Counted from the stretch's first letter, positions 16,952-26,618 are shown. The stretch: 64,000 bases of DNA from DATAEE01 sp036258175 (GCA_036258175.1 DATAEE010000263.1:17583-81582); one strand, 5' to 3'. Notes: generated from the letters alone by a model not told the origin. Made by a program: numbers and translations.

Positions 16952-17950
16952 GTGGCTGTCAATTCGGCGCAGGCCTTCGAGCAGTTCGTCGCGGCGGCTG
17001 CGCGGCTCGAGCAGGAGCTCGCGCGCGCGATCATCGGTCAGCGAACGGTGGTGCGCGAGATTCTGATCGCGTTTCTCGCCGGAGGCCACTGCCTTCTGCG
17101 TGGCGTGCCCGGGCTCGCGAAGACGCTGTTGATCCGCAAGCTGGCCGAGGCGGTCGACCTGAAGTTCAATCGCATCCAGTTCACACCGGATTTGATGCCG
17201 TCGGACATCCTGGGTGCGGAAGTGTTCGAAGAAGATCGCACGACGGGGCAGCGCGCGATCCGGTTCATTCGCGGACCGATTTTCGCCAACATCATTCTGG
17301 CCGACGAAATCAATCGCACGCCTCCGAAGACGCAAGCGGCGCTGCTCGAAGCCATGCAAGAGTACCAGGTGACGATCGGCGGCGTCCGCTTCGCGCTCGA
17401 TCGGCCGCTCTTCGTGCTGGCCACACAGAATCCGATCGAGCAGGAAGGCACGTATCCGCTGCCGGAAGCCCAGCTCGATCGTTTCATGTTCAACGTCGTC
17501 ATCGACTATCCGACGGCGGACGAGGAACGCCGGATCCTTGCGGCAACGACTGCGGGTGACGAGCCGGTGATGCAGGTCGTCGCGAGCGGCGAGGAAATCG
17601 AGCGGCTGCACGGCATTGTCCGCGACGTGCCCGCGGCGGCGAACATCGTGGATTACGCGACGCGGCTCGTCAGAGCGACGCGCCCGGCCGGACCGTCCGA
17701 AGATGGCGCGCCGGAGTTCGTCCGGCGGTGGGTGAAATGGGGTGCGGGCCCGCGTGCCGGGCAGGCGCTCCTGTTGGGAGGGAAGGCGCGGGCGCTCCTC
17801 GACGGCCGGAGCGTCGTCGCGCCGGAAGATGTTCGTGCTGTCGCGCCGGCGGTGCTGCGCCACAGAGTGCTGCTGAACTTTCAGGCCGAAGCGGATGGCC
17901 TCGACCCGGACCAGATCATCAGCCGGCTGCTCGATGCGGTGCACCCGTGA
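16952..17950 (+). CDS. MoxR-family AAA+ ATPase
   Basis: 332 residues from GTG 16952; longer in-frame versions would run into murQ antisense. Walker A is GVPGLAKT (about residue 54), Walker B IILADEINR, and the sensor segment ATQNPIEQEGTYPLPEAQLD is typical of MoxR. These chaperone-like ATPases work with vWA proteins. Here it leads a five-gene run (DUF58, BatA-like, DUF4175-like and a GATase-like membrane protein), and its stop overlaps the next start (GTGA). The substrate is unknown. Confidence 0.92.
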   Translation: MAVNSAQAFEQFVAAAARLEQELARAIIGQRTVVREILIAFLAGGHCLLRGVPGLAKTLLIRKLAEAVDLKFNRIQFTPDLMPSDILGAEVFEEDRTTGQRAIRFIRGPIFANIILADEINRTPPKTQAALLEAMQEYQVTIGGVRFALDRPLFVLATQNPIEQEGTYPLPEAQLDRFMFNVVIDYPTADEERRILAATTAGDEPVMQVVASGEEIERLHGIVRDVPAAANIVDYATRLVRATRPAGPSEDGAPEFVRRWVKWGAGPRAGQALLLGGKARALLDGRSVVAPEDVRAVAPAVLRHRVLLNFQAEADGLDPDQIISRLLDAVHP

Positions 17951-18819
17951 TCGACCCATCGGTCCTGACGCGCATCGCGGATCTCGAGCTCATCGCGCGC
18001 GTCGTGGTCGAAGGAGCCGTCGCCGGGCTGCACCGCAGTCCGTTTCACGGTTACAGCGCGGAGTTCAGCCAGTACCGGCCATATCGTCCCGGCGACGACT
18101 TGAAGTACGTCGACTGGAAGCTCTTCGCCCGCACCGACCGCGTTTACACCAAACAATTTCTCGAGACGACGAACGTCGCTGCACACATTGTGATGGACCG
18201 CAGCGCGTCGATGGGATTCCGGGAACGCGAATCGGGTCCATCGAAACTCGACTACGCGCGCGTCCTGGCCGCCGCGCTCGCGTATCTGATCGCCCGTCAG
18301 GGTGATGCCGTGGGCTGGACCGCTTGCGGCGATGAACGGGGCGAATACCTGCCCCCGCGTGGAGGGCAGGCGCAGCTGCGAGCCGTGCTCGCCGCGATGG
18401 CGCGGGCGACGCCGGAAGGTCGCGAGCCGATCGCACCCGGACTCGCGCGGGCCGTCGAGCGAATGAAGACACGCGGCATGATTCTCGTGTTCACGGATCT
18501 GTATGAACCGGACGAGGCGCTGGCAGTCGAGCTCCGGCGTGCCGCCCGAATCGGCCATGACACCGTTCTCTTTCATCTCGTGACACGGTCGGAGATCGAG
18601 TTCCCGTACGAAGGCGATCTTGAATTCGTCGATCTGGAGACAGGCGGCCGTGTGCTCGCTGCCGCAACCGGGGCCGCAGACTACCGGCGCGCAGTTGCGG
18701 ATCATCTCGAGCGCTGGCGGCACCGGGCCACCGGAGATGGAGTGGAGTACGTCCGCGTGATTACGGATATCCCCGTCGACAGCGTTTTACGCGCCCACCT
18801 CCTCAGGCGCGCGCATTGA
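17947..18819 (+). CDS. DUF58 domain protein (vWA-like)
   Basis: 290 residues from GTG 17947, overlapping moxR by four bases. The DUF58 signature is clear: SEFSQYRPYRPGDDLKYVDWKLFART. It continues with a vWA-type fold containing a MIDAS-like DRSASMGF segment. DUF58 proteins accompany MoxR ATPases and are thought to be their clients or adaptors in envelope stress or metal-dependent complexes. No signal peptide or membrane span is visible. Confidence 0.9.
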   Translation: MIDPSVLTRIADLELIARVVVEGAVAGLHRSPFHGYSAEFSQYRPYRPGDDLKYVDWKLFARTDRVYTKQFLETTNVAAHIVMDRSASMGFRERESGPSKLDYARVLAAALAYLIARQGDAVGWTACGDERGEYLPPRGGQAQLRAVLAAMARATPEGREPIAPGLARAVERMKTRGMILVFTDLYEPDEALAVELRRAARIGHDTVLFHLVTRSEIEFPYEGDLEFVDLETGGRVLAAATGAADYRRAVADHLERWRHRATGDGVEYVRVITDIPVDSVLRAHLLRRAH

Positions 18820-18823
18820 CAGC

Positions 18824-19948
18824 ATGCGGTTCATCCTGCTGCACCCGGCCGGGCTCGCGGTTCTGGCCGCCCTCGTAGCGCCGATCCTGGTCCATCTGCT
18901 CCTGCGCCGTCGTGCGCGCCGGGTGCCATTTCCCAGCCTCCGTTTCGTCCGTCCCGCAAACGCCGCTGCAGTACGCCTTCGCGCGATAACGGACTGGCCG
19001 CTTCTGATGGTCCGCTGCGCGATCGTTGCGGCTGCTGCGCTTGCGCTCGCGCGCCCATTGCTCGTGACGCCGGCGCGGCGCGCCGCCTGGGACGCCCGGA
19101 CCGCGCGCGCAATTGTTGTCGACGTGACGCCGACGGCAGGCGATCCGTCCGCAGCGGTCGCTGAGGAGCGCCATGGGGCGTTCAACTCGACGATCATTCG
19201 ATCGACTGCAATCGACGCCGGTATCGCTGAGGCTGTCGCCTGGCTCGACACGGCCCCACCCGCGCGACGAGAAGTGGTGGTCATTTCCGACTTTCAGCTC
19301 GGAACGGTTGATCGGCTGACGGTCGATTGTGTTCCCGAGTCGGTCGGGGTGCGGTTCCGACAGACGACGCCTGCAGCGCCATCCCTCGCGGAACCCGCCG
19401 TGCAGATCAACGTGCACGCGCCGGTTCCCGAGCGCGCGGTAGCGGACGCGGCCTTGCGCGCCGCAGGTCAGGAGAGCGCGGCGCCGGATCGCGGCGCACA
19501 TCGTCGAGCGGTTGCGATTTACACGCGCGGCGTCCGTCCGCCGGAAGAGCTCGGAAGACTTCGCGCGCCCTGGATGGCAGCGGTTGCTGCGGGACTCCCG
19601 AACGCGCGTACTGGCGCGATCGACGAGCGATCGATGCTGGTCGTTCTGGATACGCCCGCGTCCTCGTTCGAGCTTCCGCGCGCGATTCGCTCCATCCGGC
19701 GTGCGCTTCTGGCGCCCACGGCGTGGCGGGAGCTCGAACCCGAGCGGCTACCGTCCGCCACGCTCGCCGCCTGGTCGCGTCCGGCTCCACCGATTGGCGG
19801 TGTCGACGGAGAGAACGCCGATCGGGACGACCGCCGATGGTTCTGGCTGGCGGCGCTGGCCTTCATCGGGCTCGAAACGTGGCTCCGGCGCCGTGTGGAT
19901 GCGAGGACGTCGGAGGTATCGGCCGGGGAGACCGTCCGTGCGGCCTGA
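18824..19948 (+). CDS. BatA N-terminal domain membrane protein
   Basis: 374 residues. The start (MRFILLHPAGLAVLAALVAPI) has the aerotolerance-regulator/BatA N-terminal pattern: a hydrophobic helix, a basic VHLLLRRRARRVPFPSL loop and a second helix (LLMVRCAIVAAAALALARPL). The rest is an extracytoplasmic vWA-like domain without a good MIDAS motif (IVVDVTPTAGDPS replaces DxSxS), ending with a third span (WFWLAALAFIGLETWL). It probably forms a membrane complex with its neighbours. Confidence 0.78.
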   Translation: MRFILLHPAGLAVLAALVAPILVHLLLRRRARRVPFPSLRFVRPANAAAVRLRAITDWPLLMVRCAIVAAAALALARPLLVTPARRAAWDARTARAIVVDVTPTAGDPSAAVAEERHGAFNSTIIRSTAIDAGIAEAVAWLDTAPPARREVVVISDFQLGTVDRLTVDCVPESVGVRFRQTTPAAPSLAEPAVQINVHAPVPERAVADAALRAAGQESAAPDRGAHRRAVAIYTRGVRPPEELGRLRAPWMAAVAAGLPNARTGAIDERSMLVVLDTPASSFELPRAIRSIRRALLAPTAWRELEPERLPSATLAAWSRPAPPIGGVDGENADRDDRRWFWLAALAFIGLETWLRRRVDARTSEVSAGETVRAA

Positions 19949-21935
19949 CGCGACCCGAGAACAGGACGCTGGAGCAGTTCGGGAACTGCTCGACCGCGGT
20001 TCACGCCGGCTGCAGATCGCGCGAGCGTTGCGCGCGACCGCGTGGGGCCCTCTCTCGCTCTTTCTGCTCCCGCGGCAGGTCCGTCGAGCGAGGCGCGAAG
20101 CCGCCACGGCGATCGAGCGTCGCGAGAGCCGGTTCAAAAACGTTCTCATCACCGCTGATGAAATCCTTGCAGCTCGATTAGTAGTTCCGGATTACGTGGC
20201 TGCGCGGGTGATGTCGGACGCGGCCGCCGCTTCCGCGGACGTCGATCTGCGGACTGCGATTCCCCTTCGGCGTGCGGCCGCGACGGCGATTATCTCGATG
20301 CTGGTTTGGGGATTGCTGGTCGTGCTGTTGCTGCGATGGCCAGGGTCCCCGTCGTCCGAAGATTCAATTCCAGAAAGGCGGGCGAGTAAGACAGAGACGG
20401 GTGCGTGGCACGTCAACGTAACGATCGTGCCGCCCGCATATTCCGGTCGTCCGCGCGTCACCGTCGTTGACCCGGATCGTGTCGAGGCGCTCGAAGGCAG
20501 CGCGCTTCATTTGCGCGTGGATCAGGTGGCGCCGCCCCTGCGCGCCCGGACATCGAAATCGACTCGACCGCTTACCCGCAGAAACGACGGTATTCAGACA
20601 GCGGTCGTCACGTTGAACGAATCCGATTACGTCGCGCTTGAACCGGCCGGGCCTGCGACCGCCGGGACCCGATTAATCGCGGTGACCGTTGCCCCGGATC
20701 GCGCGCCTGTTTCGGTCATCACGGTCCCCGGGAAGGATTTGCTGCTTCCCGACGCCAATCGGCGGGTCGATGTCGCAGGAACTGCCACCGATGACATTGG
20801 CCTGACTCGGCTGGAGCTACGATTCACGACGATCAGCGGGTCCGGCGAACAGTTCGATTTCAAGGAAGGCTCCGCGGTCATCACGATCGAGCGAGAGAGC
20901 GCCGGACGCTGGCGGGCGAGGGGAGATCTACCGCTGCGTTCGCTCGGCCTTGAACCGGGCGACACCGTCATCTACCGGTTTGTCGCCTTCGACGGCCGCG
21001 GCATTGCCGGTGCGTCGGACACCTACATGGTGGATATCGCCGCGCCCGGTCAGCCGACACTCGCTGGGTTTGAACTGCCGCCGGATCGGGATCCATATGC
21101 GATCAGCCAGCAGATGATCCTGTTGAAAATCCAGCGGCTGCACGCCCGTCGTGCATCGCTCACGCCGGAAGCGCTGACCGAAGAAGCACATGGCATTGCG
21201 GCAGAGCAACGGACGGTGCGCGCTACCTTCACGTTCCTGATGGGTGGAGAGGTTCAGGACGAAGAAGAGGAAGCAGCGCACGCACACGAAATCGAGGAAG
21301 GCCGGCTCGAGAATACGGCGCGGCGCGACATGCTCGAGGCGGTCCGTCACATGACGGTCGTCGAGACGAGATTGATGACGCCTGACACTGGCGGCGCGAT
21401 CCCGCCCGCGCGCGCAGCGGTGCAGGCGCTCGAGCGGGCATTCGGGCGACGCCGTTATTTCCTGCGCACGCTGCCCGTGCGCAGCCGGATCGACACATCG
21501 CGTCGTTTGTCGGGTAACCTCGCCGAGGCGCGCGATTCGTCGCGACCCGTTGAGCCCGGGGAGGAGCCTGCGGAGGCCAGTGCTGCGCGACGTGCGAGCG
21601 CCGACCTGGTCGCGTTGACGGCGCAGTTCACGCGATCAGCCACGATGCCGGCAGGTGATGCAGCGCGCTTTCTAAGTCAGGCGGCCGAGCGCATGCTGGC
21701 TCTTGATCCGTCATCAAGCGACTTGCAGGCTGTGGCGCTGAGACTGGCACGGCGCGCCGCAGCGGTGTCGTCCGGCGCGGGTATCGAGTCGTCGGTCGGC
21801 GATCTGCGCGCGGCCCTGGACGTTGTCCTCGCACGCGCGCGGGCCCTGGCGCCGCGTCCGCTCGAGCCGGAACCGCCAGATGCGGGCCTCAAAGGGAGAT
21901 GGCTGTCAGCGCTCGAGGAGGGCGGGCGCCGATAA
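19938..21935 (+). CDS. DUF4175-like membrane protein with coiled-coil C-terminus
   Basis: 665 residues from GTG 19938, 11 nt before the end of the preceding gene. A cytoplasmic N-terminus is followed by a span near residues 113-134 (IISMLVWGLLVVLLLRWPG). Two beta-sandwich-type segments come next (HVNVTIVPPAYSGRP..., then IGLTRLELRFTTISG), and after them a long Ala/Arg/Glu-rich helical region (about 400-650). This is the plan of DUF4175 proteins found with MoxR loci in several phyla. The protein is likely anchored in the inner membrane with a periplasmic coiled coil. No catalytic motif is visible. Confidence 0.65.
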   Translation: MRPDATREQDAGAVRELLDRGSRRLQIARALRATAWGPLSLFLLPRQVRRARREAATAIERRESRFKNVLITADEILAARLVVPDYVAARVMSDAAAASADVDLRTAIPLRRAAATAIISMLVWGLLVVLLLRWPGSPSSEDSIPERRASKTETGAWHVNVTIVPPAYSGRPRVTVVDPDRVEALEGSALHLRVDQVAPPLRARTSKSTRPLTRRNDGIQTAVVTLNESDYVALEPAGPATAGTRLIAVTVAPDRAPVSVITVPGKDLLLPDANRRVDVAGTATDDIGLTRLELRFTTISGSGEQFDFKEGSAVITIERESAGRWRARGDLPLRSLGLEPGDTVIYRFVAFDGRGIAGASDTYMVDIAAPGQPTLAGFELPPDRDPYAISQQMILLKIQRLHARRASLTPEALTEEAHGIAAEQRTVRATFTFLMGGEVQDEEEEAAHAHEIEEGRLENTARRDMLEAVRHMTVVETRLMTPDTGGAIPPARAAVQALERAFGRRRYFLRTLPVRSRIDTSRRLSGNLAEARDSSRPVEPGEEPAEASAARRASADLVALTAQFTRSATMPAGDAARFLSQAAERMLALDPSSSDLQAVALRLARRAAAVSSGAGIESSVGDLRAALDVVLARARALAPRPLEPEPPDAGLKGRWLSALEEGGRR

Positions 21936-23635
21936 TGATGCGAGTCCTGCGAGGCGCCGCGATCGTTATCGCCGCGGGAGGGGTGGTCGACCCGGCATGC
22001 GACGCCCGATCGTATGAGCGACCGACCCTATCGGTGGAGATCGTCGAGACGCCGTCGCTCGTCCTGCCGGCAGAAGGCGGCGGGACGCGATGGGATCTCG
22101 CGCGGCGCGCGCGTCAGGCTCTGCGCGACAACCTTGGCGCACAATGGGAGGTGGTTGACGGGCCTGTCTCGACAGCCGCCGCACGGGTTGTCGTCGGCGA
22201 CGCGGTGCCTGCGATCGAGCTCGGACCATGGAGCGACTTGCAGACTGGCCGCGCGCCCATCCACGCCGTCACTGTTGCATCTCAGCTCCCCACAAACGTT
22301 CGGATCGTCAGTGCCAGCGCGCCGCGGCAGATCACCATTTGGGATGCGGCGGCGATCGACGCTTCGATAGAAGGGCGTGGACTCAAAGGCCACAAGGTCA
22401 CCGTGCGCCTCTTCAAAGATGACGTGGCGCTCGCGTCGACGGAACACGTATGGCAATCGGACGTGGAGGTATTCGACGCCCGCCTGATGTTCCTTCCCCC
22501 GGCGGTTGGCCTCCACCGCCTCGAAATCCGCGCGTCGAGCTCACTTGCTGAACGTACGGACGTCGACAACCGGGTCTCGTTGCTGGTCGGCACCAACGCC
22601 GTTCGGCGGCGAGTGCTTGTGTATCAGCCGCGGTTGTCCTGGATGGGTGCGTTCGTCGCACGCGCGATCGAACGCGATCCGCGGTTCGAGCTGGCCGCTC
22701 GTGCGCAGGCGTCGCGCGGGGTAGCCGTATCTGCCGGCAAAGCGCTGGAAGGATTCGATACCTTCGACGTTGTCGTCGTAGGCGCTCCTGATGCGCTCAC
22801 GGATGCCGAGGTCGAAGCGTTGAACCGGTACGTGAACGGGCGCGGTGGATCGGTTCTGCTCGTCGCCGATCGCAGGCCGGGAGGGCCGTACGTCCGGCTG
22901 GCGCCATCGGCATCGTTCGACGAGGTACTGCTCCAGAAGCCCACGGACATCGCGCCTGGCCTTCGTGCGTCGGAGCTGAGTGTGCCGAACCGGCCGCGAG
23001 AAGGTTGGGAGCCGCTGACATCGGATCGCACCCAGCCCGTGCTGATGTCGGTTCCACGCGGCCGAGGGCGGCTGGTTTTTTCAGGTGCTCTCGACGCATG
23101 GCGCTACCGAGAAGGCAGTCGGTATTGGCAGGATCTCGTCGCCGGCCTTGCGGCGCGGACGCCCGCCGACGTCCACGTGCAGGTCGAGCCGCCTGTGGCT
23201 CGCCCTGGCGAACTGATTGAAGTGTCATCGAACGCGCCCTTGGCCCGAATCGACGATCAGGCGATTCGGCTTTGGCCGGGCGGAGAGCCGGGGATCTTTC
23301 GCGGTCAGTTCCGTTGGCCGGCGGCCACGGAGTCGATCAGCGTCACGGCCGAGAAAGAAGGTGCGATCGCGCAGACCGTTGTCTCAGTAGATCCGGGCGC
23401 AGCGGACGCCTGGCGCGATCGGGACGCCGCGCTGGGAGCGTTTGCTGCAGCACATGGCGGACGGATCGTTTCTGCGCAGGACATCGGCCGGCTCGTCAAT
23501 GAACTGCGGCAAACGGCCGAACGTCGGCCAACCTCACGCACCGTCCGGCCGATGCACAGCGTCTGGTGGATCGCGCCATTCGCAGCCTTCCTTGCAGCGG
23601 AATGGACGCTGCGCCGCCGTCGTCACCTGCACTAG
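21935..23635 (+). CDS. Membrane-anchored GATase-like protein of the MoxR locus
   Basis: 566 residues from ATG 21935, which shares a base with the preceding TAA; a longer start at 21899 is possible. The N-terminus is hydrophobic (RVLRGAAIVIAAGGVV), the central part carries a flavodoxin/GATase1-like segment (FDTFDVVVVGAPDALTDAEV...NRYVNGRGGSVLLV), and the protein ends in a C-terminal span (SVWWIAPFAAFLAAEWTL) with a basic tail. Such proteins finish MoxR-DUF58-BatA operons in many bacteria. A class I glutamine amidotransferase Cys-His pair is not evident, so it is probably a structural or binding domain. Confidence 0.65.
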   Translation: MMRVLRGAAIVIAAGGVVDPACDARSYERPTLSVEIVETPSLVLPAEGGGTRWDLARRARQALRDNLGAQWEVVDGPVSTAAARVVVGDAVPAIELGPWSDLQTGRAPIHAVTVASQLPTNVRIVSASAPRQITIWDAAAIDASIEGRGLKGHKVTVRLFKDDVALASTEHVWQSDVEVFDARLMFLPPAVGLHRLEIRASSSLAERTDVDNRVSLLVGTNAVRRRVLVYQPRLSWMGAFVARAIERDPRFELAARAQASRGVAVSAGKALEGFDTFDVVVVGAPDALTDAEVEALNRYVNGRGGSVLLVADRRPGGPYVRLAPSASFDEVLLQKPTDIAPGLRASELSVPNRPREGWEPLTSDRTQPVLMSVPRGRGRLVFSGALDAWRYREGSRYWQDLVAGLAARTPADVHVQVEPPVARPGELIEVSSNAPLARIDDQAIRLWPGGEPGIFRGQFRWPAATESISVTAEKEGAIAQTVVSVDPGAADAWRDRDAALGAFAAAHGGRIVSAQDIGRLVNELRQTAERRPTSRTVRPMHSVWWIAPFAAFLAAEWTLRRRRHLH

Positions 23636-23646
23636 AATGACGCTTC

Positions 23647-25002
23647 ATGAGCTATTCGCGCGAGGAAGTCAAAGCGATCACCGACAAGATCCTCAACATG
23701 GCCAAGGCCGACGCCGTCGAAGTGTCGTTTTCCGGCGGCGAGCGATCGGCCTGCCGGTACGCTAACTCGAGCATCACCGCCAACCTCGTCGAGCACGACC
23801 AGGAAGTCGAGATTACGGTTTATTACGGGCAGAAAACCGCGTCGACGTCGACGCATCAGTTCGACGATGCGTCGCTCAAGACTGCGATAAACCAGGTACA
23901 AGAGCTCGCGAAGCGGAAGCCCGACAACCCTGAGTTGATGCCGCCGGTCAAACCGCCGCAAGAGTATCTGTCGGTGGAGTCCGCTCTTTCGCCGGCTGTG
24001 AATTTCGGGCCGGCGGAGCGCGCGCAGCTCGTCAAGAAGTCCATCGACATTTGCGAGAAGAAGGGCGTGCTCGGGGCGGGTTACATCCCGAAAATGCACT
24101 GGACCGACGCGCTGGCGAATTCAGAGGGACTCTTCGCGTACCACCGTTATGCGAATGCGAGTTTCATTCTTACCTGTCGCACTCCGGACGGGACCGGATC
24201 GGGCTGGTCTGGCACGACCGGCGTGATCGACCCGACGACCATCGACGCGGCCGGGCTGACTGAAGTCGCGGCTGACAAGGCGGTGACGTCGCGCAAGCCG
24301 CGTGCGCTGGAGCCGGGGAACTACACCGTCATCCTGGAACCGCGGCCCGCCGCGCGGTTTCTGGCGCTGATGATGGGAATCTTCAACGCGCGCGCAGCCG
24401 AGGAGGGGCGCAGCTTCATGAGCGGCGCTCAGCGCGGCGAAACGAAACTCGGACAAAAGCTGTTCGGCGAGAACGTGACGATCCGAAGCGAGATCGGTCA
24501 TCCGATGCTGCGGCAGACACCGGTCGGCCCGGATGGCCTCGCGGCGCGAAGCCTTCCGTGGGTAGAGAAGGGGGTCGTGAAGAACCTCTTCTACGATCGC
24601 TTCTGGGCGAAAAAGCAGGGTAAGGAGCCGACACCGACGGCGCCGCAGATGAGCCTCGTGATGGAAGGAGGCACGACGAGCGTCGCCGAAATGATCAAGA
24701 CGACGAAGCGCGGGCTGCTCGTGACGTTCTTTTGGTACATTCGAGTCGTCGAGCCGATGACGCTGCTGAATACCGGGATGACCCGCGATGGTCTCTTTCT
24801 GATCGAAAACGGCGAAATCACCGGACCGGCGCAGAACTTCCGCTGGAACGAGTCGCCCGCCGTCGGCTTCAACAACATCACCGCGCTCGGCCCGTCTATT
24901 CTCATGCATACCGGCGAGGCCTACGACAACCCGGGGACGGCCCTCGTCCCAGCCTTGCGCATCGAGGACTTCACGATGACGTCGATTTCTCCAGCGGTGT
25001 AG
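23647..25002 (+). CDS. TldE/PmbA-type subunit of the TldD/TldE protease
   Basis: 451 residues. It lacks the HExxxH motif of TldD and so corresponds to the non-catalytic TldE (PmbA) partner. Family features are an N-terminal domain with the FSGGERSACRYANSSI segment and a C-terminal beta-barrel region with LLNTGMTRDGLFLIENGEI and HTGEAYDNPGTALVPALRIEDF. TldD/TldE heterodimers degrade unfolded peptides and mature some ribosomal peptides. The next gene starts 2 nt after its stop. Confidence 0.85.
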   Translation: MSYSREEVKAITDKILNMAKADAVEVSFSGGERSACRYANSSITANLVEHDQEVEITVYYGQKTASTSTHQFDDASLKTAINQVQELAKRKPDNPELMPPVKPPQEYLSVESALSPAVNFGPAERAQLVKKSIDICEKKGVLGAGYIPKMHWTDALANSEGLFAYHRYANASFILTCRTPDGTGSGWSGTTGVIDPTTIDAAGLTEVAADKAVTSRKPRALEPGNYTVILEPRPAARFLALMMGIFNARAAEEGRSFMSGAQRGETKLGQKLFGENVTIRSEIGHPMLRQTPVGPDGLAARSLPWVEKGVVKNLFYDRFWAKKQGKEPTPTAPQMSLVMEGGTTSVAEMIKTTKRGLLVTFFWYIRVVEPMTLLNTGMTRDGLFLIENGEITGPAQNFRWNESPAVGFNNITALGPSILMHTGEAYDNPGTALVPALRIEDFTMTSISPAV

Positions 25003-25004
25003 CA

Positions 25005-26585
25005 ATGAGACGACGAGACTTTCTCCGAACGACCGCCGCGGCCGGCGCTGCGCTCGCTGCGAGTGACCTCGTTGCCGACCTCGTCGCGCAATCGTCCGGC
25101 AAGCGCGTGCTCGAATCGCGGTTCAAAGGGCTGTCGGACGTCGCCCTCCGCGAGGCGAAGCGGCTAGGGTGCTCGTACGGCGACATCCGGTTTACGCGGA
25201 ACGTGGACGACTCCGTCAGCGTCAGGGACCGGATCGTCACGGAGGGGTTTGGCTTTGGCGGCCGCGGCCGAAGCGAAAGCGCAGGGTTTGGGGTCCGCGT
25301 GATCCACGGCGGGGTGTGGGGCTTCTCGAGCAGTCCGATCGTGACCGAGGACGAGATCCGGAAGACGACTCGAATCGCGGTCGACGTCGCCAAAGCGAGC
25401 GCGATCGCGAAACGTGTCGATGTGAAGCTCGTCCCCGTGCCGGCCTATACCGACTACTGGGCCGTTCCAATCAAGCGGGATCCGTTCCAGGTTCCCCTCG
25501 ACGAGAAGATCGCTTTTCTCATGAAGGTGAACGAGGCGGTCCTCAAGAACAAGGACGTGTTTCGCGTGCAGTCGGCGATGGCGTTCGATTACGAGTGGAA
25601 GTACCTGGCGACGTCCGAGGGCTCGTACATCGAGCAGGAAGTGTGGCGCACGTCCCCAGGATTCAACGTAATTGCGCGGAAGGGCCGGTCCGTCAAGAGC
25701 CGCACGTTCAACGTGCCGCCGCGAACCGGCGGCTACGAAATCGTCGAGAACTCGCAGATGCTCGAAAACGCCGAACGGATCGCCGCCGAGGCCGTCGAGC
25801 ATGCCGGTGCGCCGCCGGTGCAGGCCGGCGTCAAGGACCTCGTGCTGACGCCGTCGCACGCGATGCTCACGATCCACGAAATCATTGCGCACCCTACGGA
25901 ACTGGATCGCGTGCTGGGTTACGAGGCGAACTACGCGGGCACCAGCTTCATCAAGCTCGCCGACGTCGGGAAGTTGAAGTACGGGTCGAAACAGTTCAAC
26001 GTCACGGGCGATCGAACGATCCCCGGCGGCATGTGCACGATTGGCTATGACGACGATGGCGTGAAGCCGATGGAGTTTCCGATCGTGCGGGAGGGGGTCC
26101 TCGTCGGACTACAGAGCAACCGCGAGACAGCGCACTTTCTCAGCCTGAAGCAGTCGCACGGCTGCACGTTCGCGACGTCGTGGCGGAACTTTCCGTTCCT
26201 GCGCATGCCGAACGTCCACGTGGACGCCGGCCCGCCAGGATCGCCAAGCCCTGAAGAAATCATCGCGGACACCAAGGACGGCATCCTCATCGAGGGCCGC
26301 GGGAGCTATTCGATCGACCAGCAGCGCTACAACGGCCAGTTCGGAGGCGACGCGTTCTGGGAGATTAAGAACGGCAAGGTCACCCGCATGGTGTCCGACG
26401 TGACCTACAACGCGATCACGACCGACTTCTGGGCGAATCTCGACGCGGTCTCCGGGAAGGAGTCGTGGCAGATGTTCGGCACGACGGGAGACGCCAAAGG
26501 CCAGCCGGTCCAGATCAATCACCCGTCGCACGGGTCGCCGTATCTGCGCATCCGGCGCATGATGGTCGGGGCGGCGTACACGTAG
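25005..26585 (+). CDS. tldD: TldD-type metalloprotease with a Tat signal
   Basis: 526 residues from ATG 25005, 2 nt after the partner gene. The N-terminus is MRRRDFLRTTAAAGAALAAS, a twin-arginine signal, so this copy is probably exported although the best-known TldD proteins are cytoplasmic. The metal-binding motif HEIIAH (near residue 292) is intact. C-terminal features include GPPGSPSPEEIIADTKDGI and IEGRGSYSIDQQRYNGQFGG. The expected role is peptidase activity with the TldE-like partner; whether that partner, which has no signal, meets it in the periplasm is unclear. Confidence 0.88.
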   Translation: MRRRDFLRTTAAAGAALAASDLVADLVAQSSGKRVLESRFKGLSDVALREAKRLGCSYGDIRFTRNVDDSVSVRDRIVTEGFGFGGRGRSESAGFGVRVIHGGVWGFSSSPIVTEDEIRKTTRIAVDVAKASAIAKRVDVKLVPVPAYTDYWAVPIKRDPFQVPLDEKIAFLMKVNEAVLKNKDVFRVQSAMAFDYEWKYLATSEGSYIEQEVWRTSPGFNVIARKGRSVKSRTFNVPPRTGGYEIVENSQMLENAERIAAEAVEHAGAPPVQAGVKDLVLTPSHAMLTIHEIIAHPTELDRVLGYEANYAGTSFIKLADVGKLKYGSKQFNVTGDRTIPGGMCTIGYDDDGVKPMEFPIVREGVLVGLQSNRETAHFLSLKQSHGCTFATSWRNFPFLRMPNVHVDAGPPGSPSPEEIIADTKDGILIEGRGSYSIDQQRYNGQFGGDAFWEIKNGKVTRMVSDVTYNAITTDFWANLDAVSGKESWQMFGTTGDAKGQPVQINHPSHGSPYLRIRRMMVGAAYT

Positions 26586-26609
26586 GGCTTGGGGCCTGGG
26601 GTTTAGGGG
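26585..26609 (+). repeat. G-tract repeat able to form a G-quadruplex, upstream of the recombinase gene
   Basis: Four G-tracts of 3, 4, 4 and 4 bases (26585-26587, 26591-26594, 26598-26601, 26606-26609) are separated by loops CTT, CCT and TTTA, which fits the standard intramolecular G-quadruplex pattern. The first G belongs to the tldD stop codon. The element ends 9 nt before the recombinase ATG, so it would lie in the mRNA ahead of that gene. Confidence 0.75.
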
Positions 26610-26618
26610 CCCGCGAGT

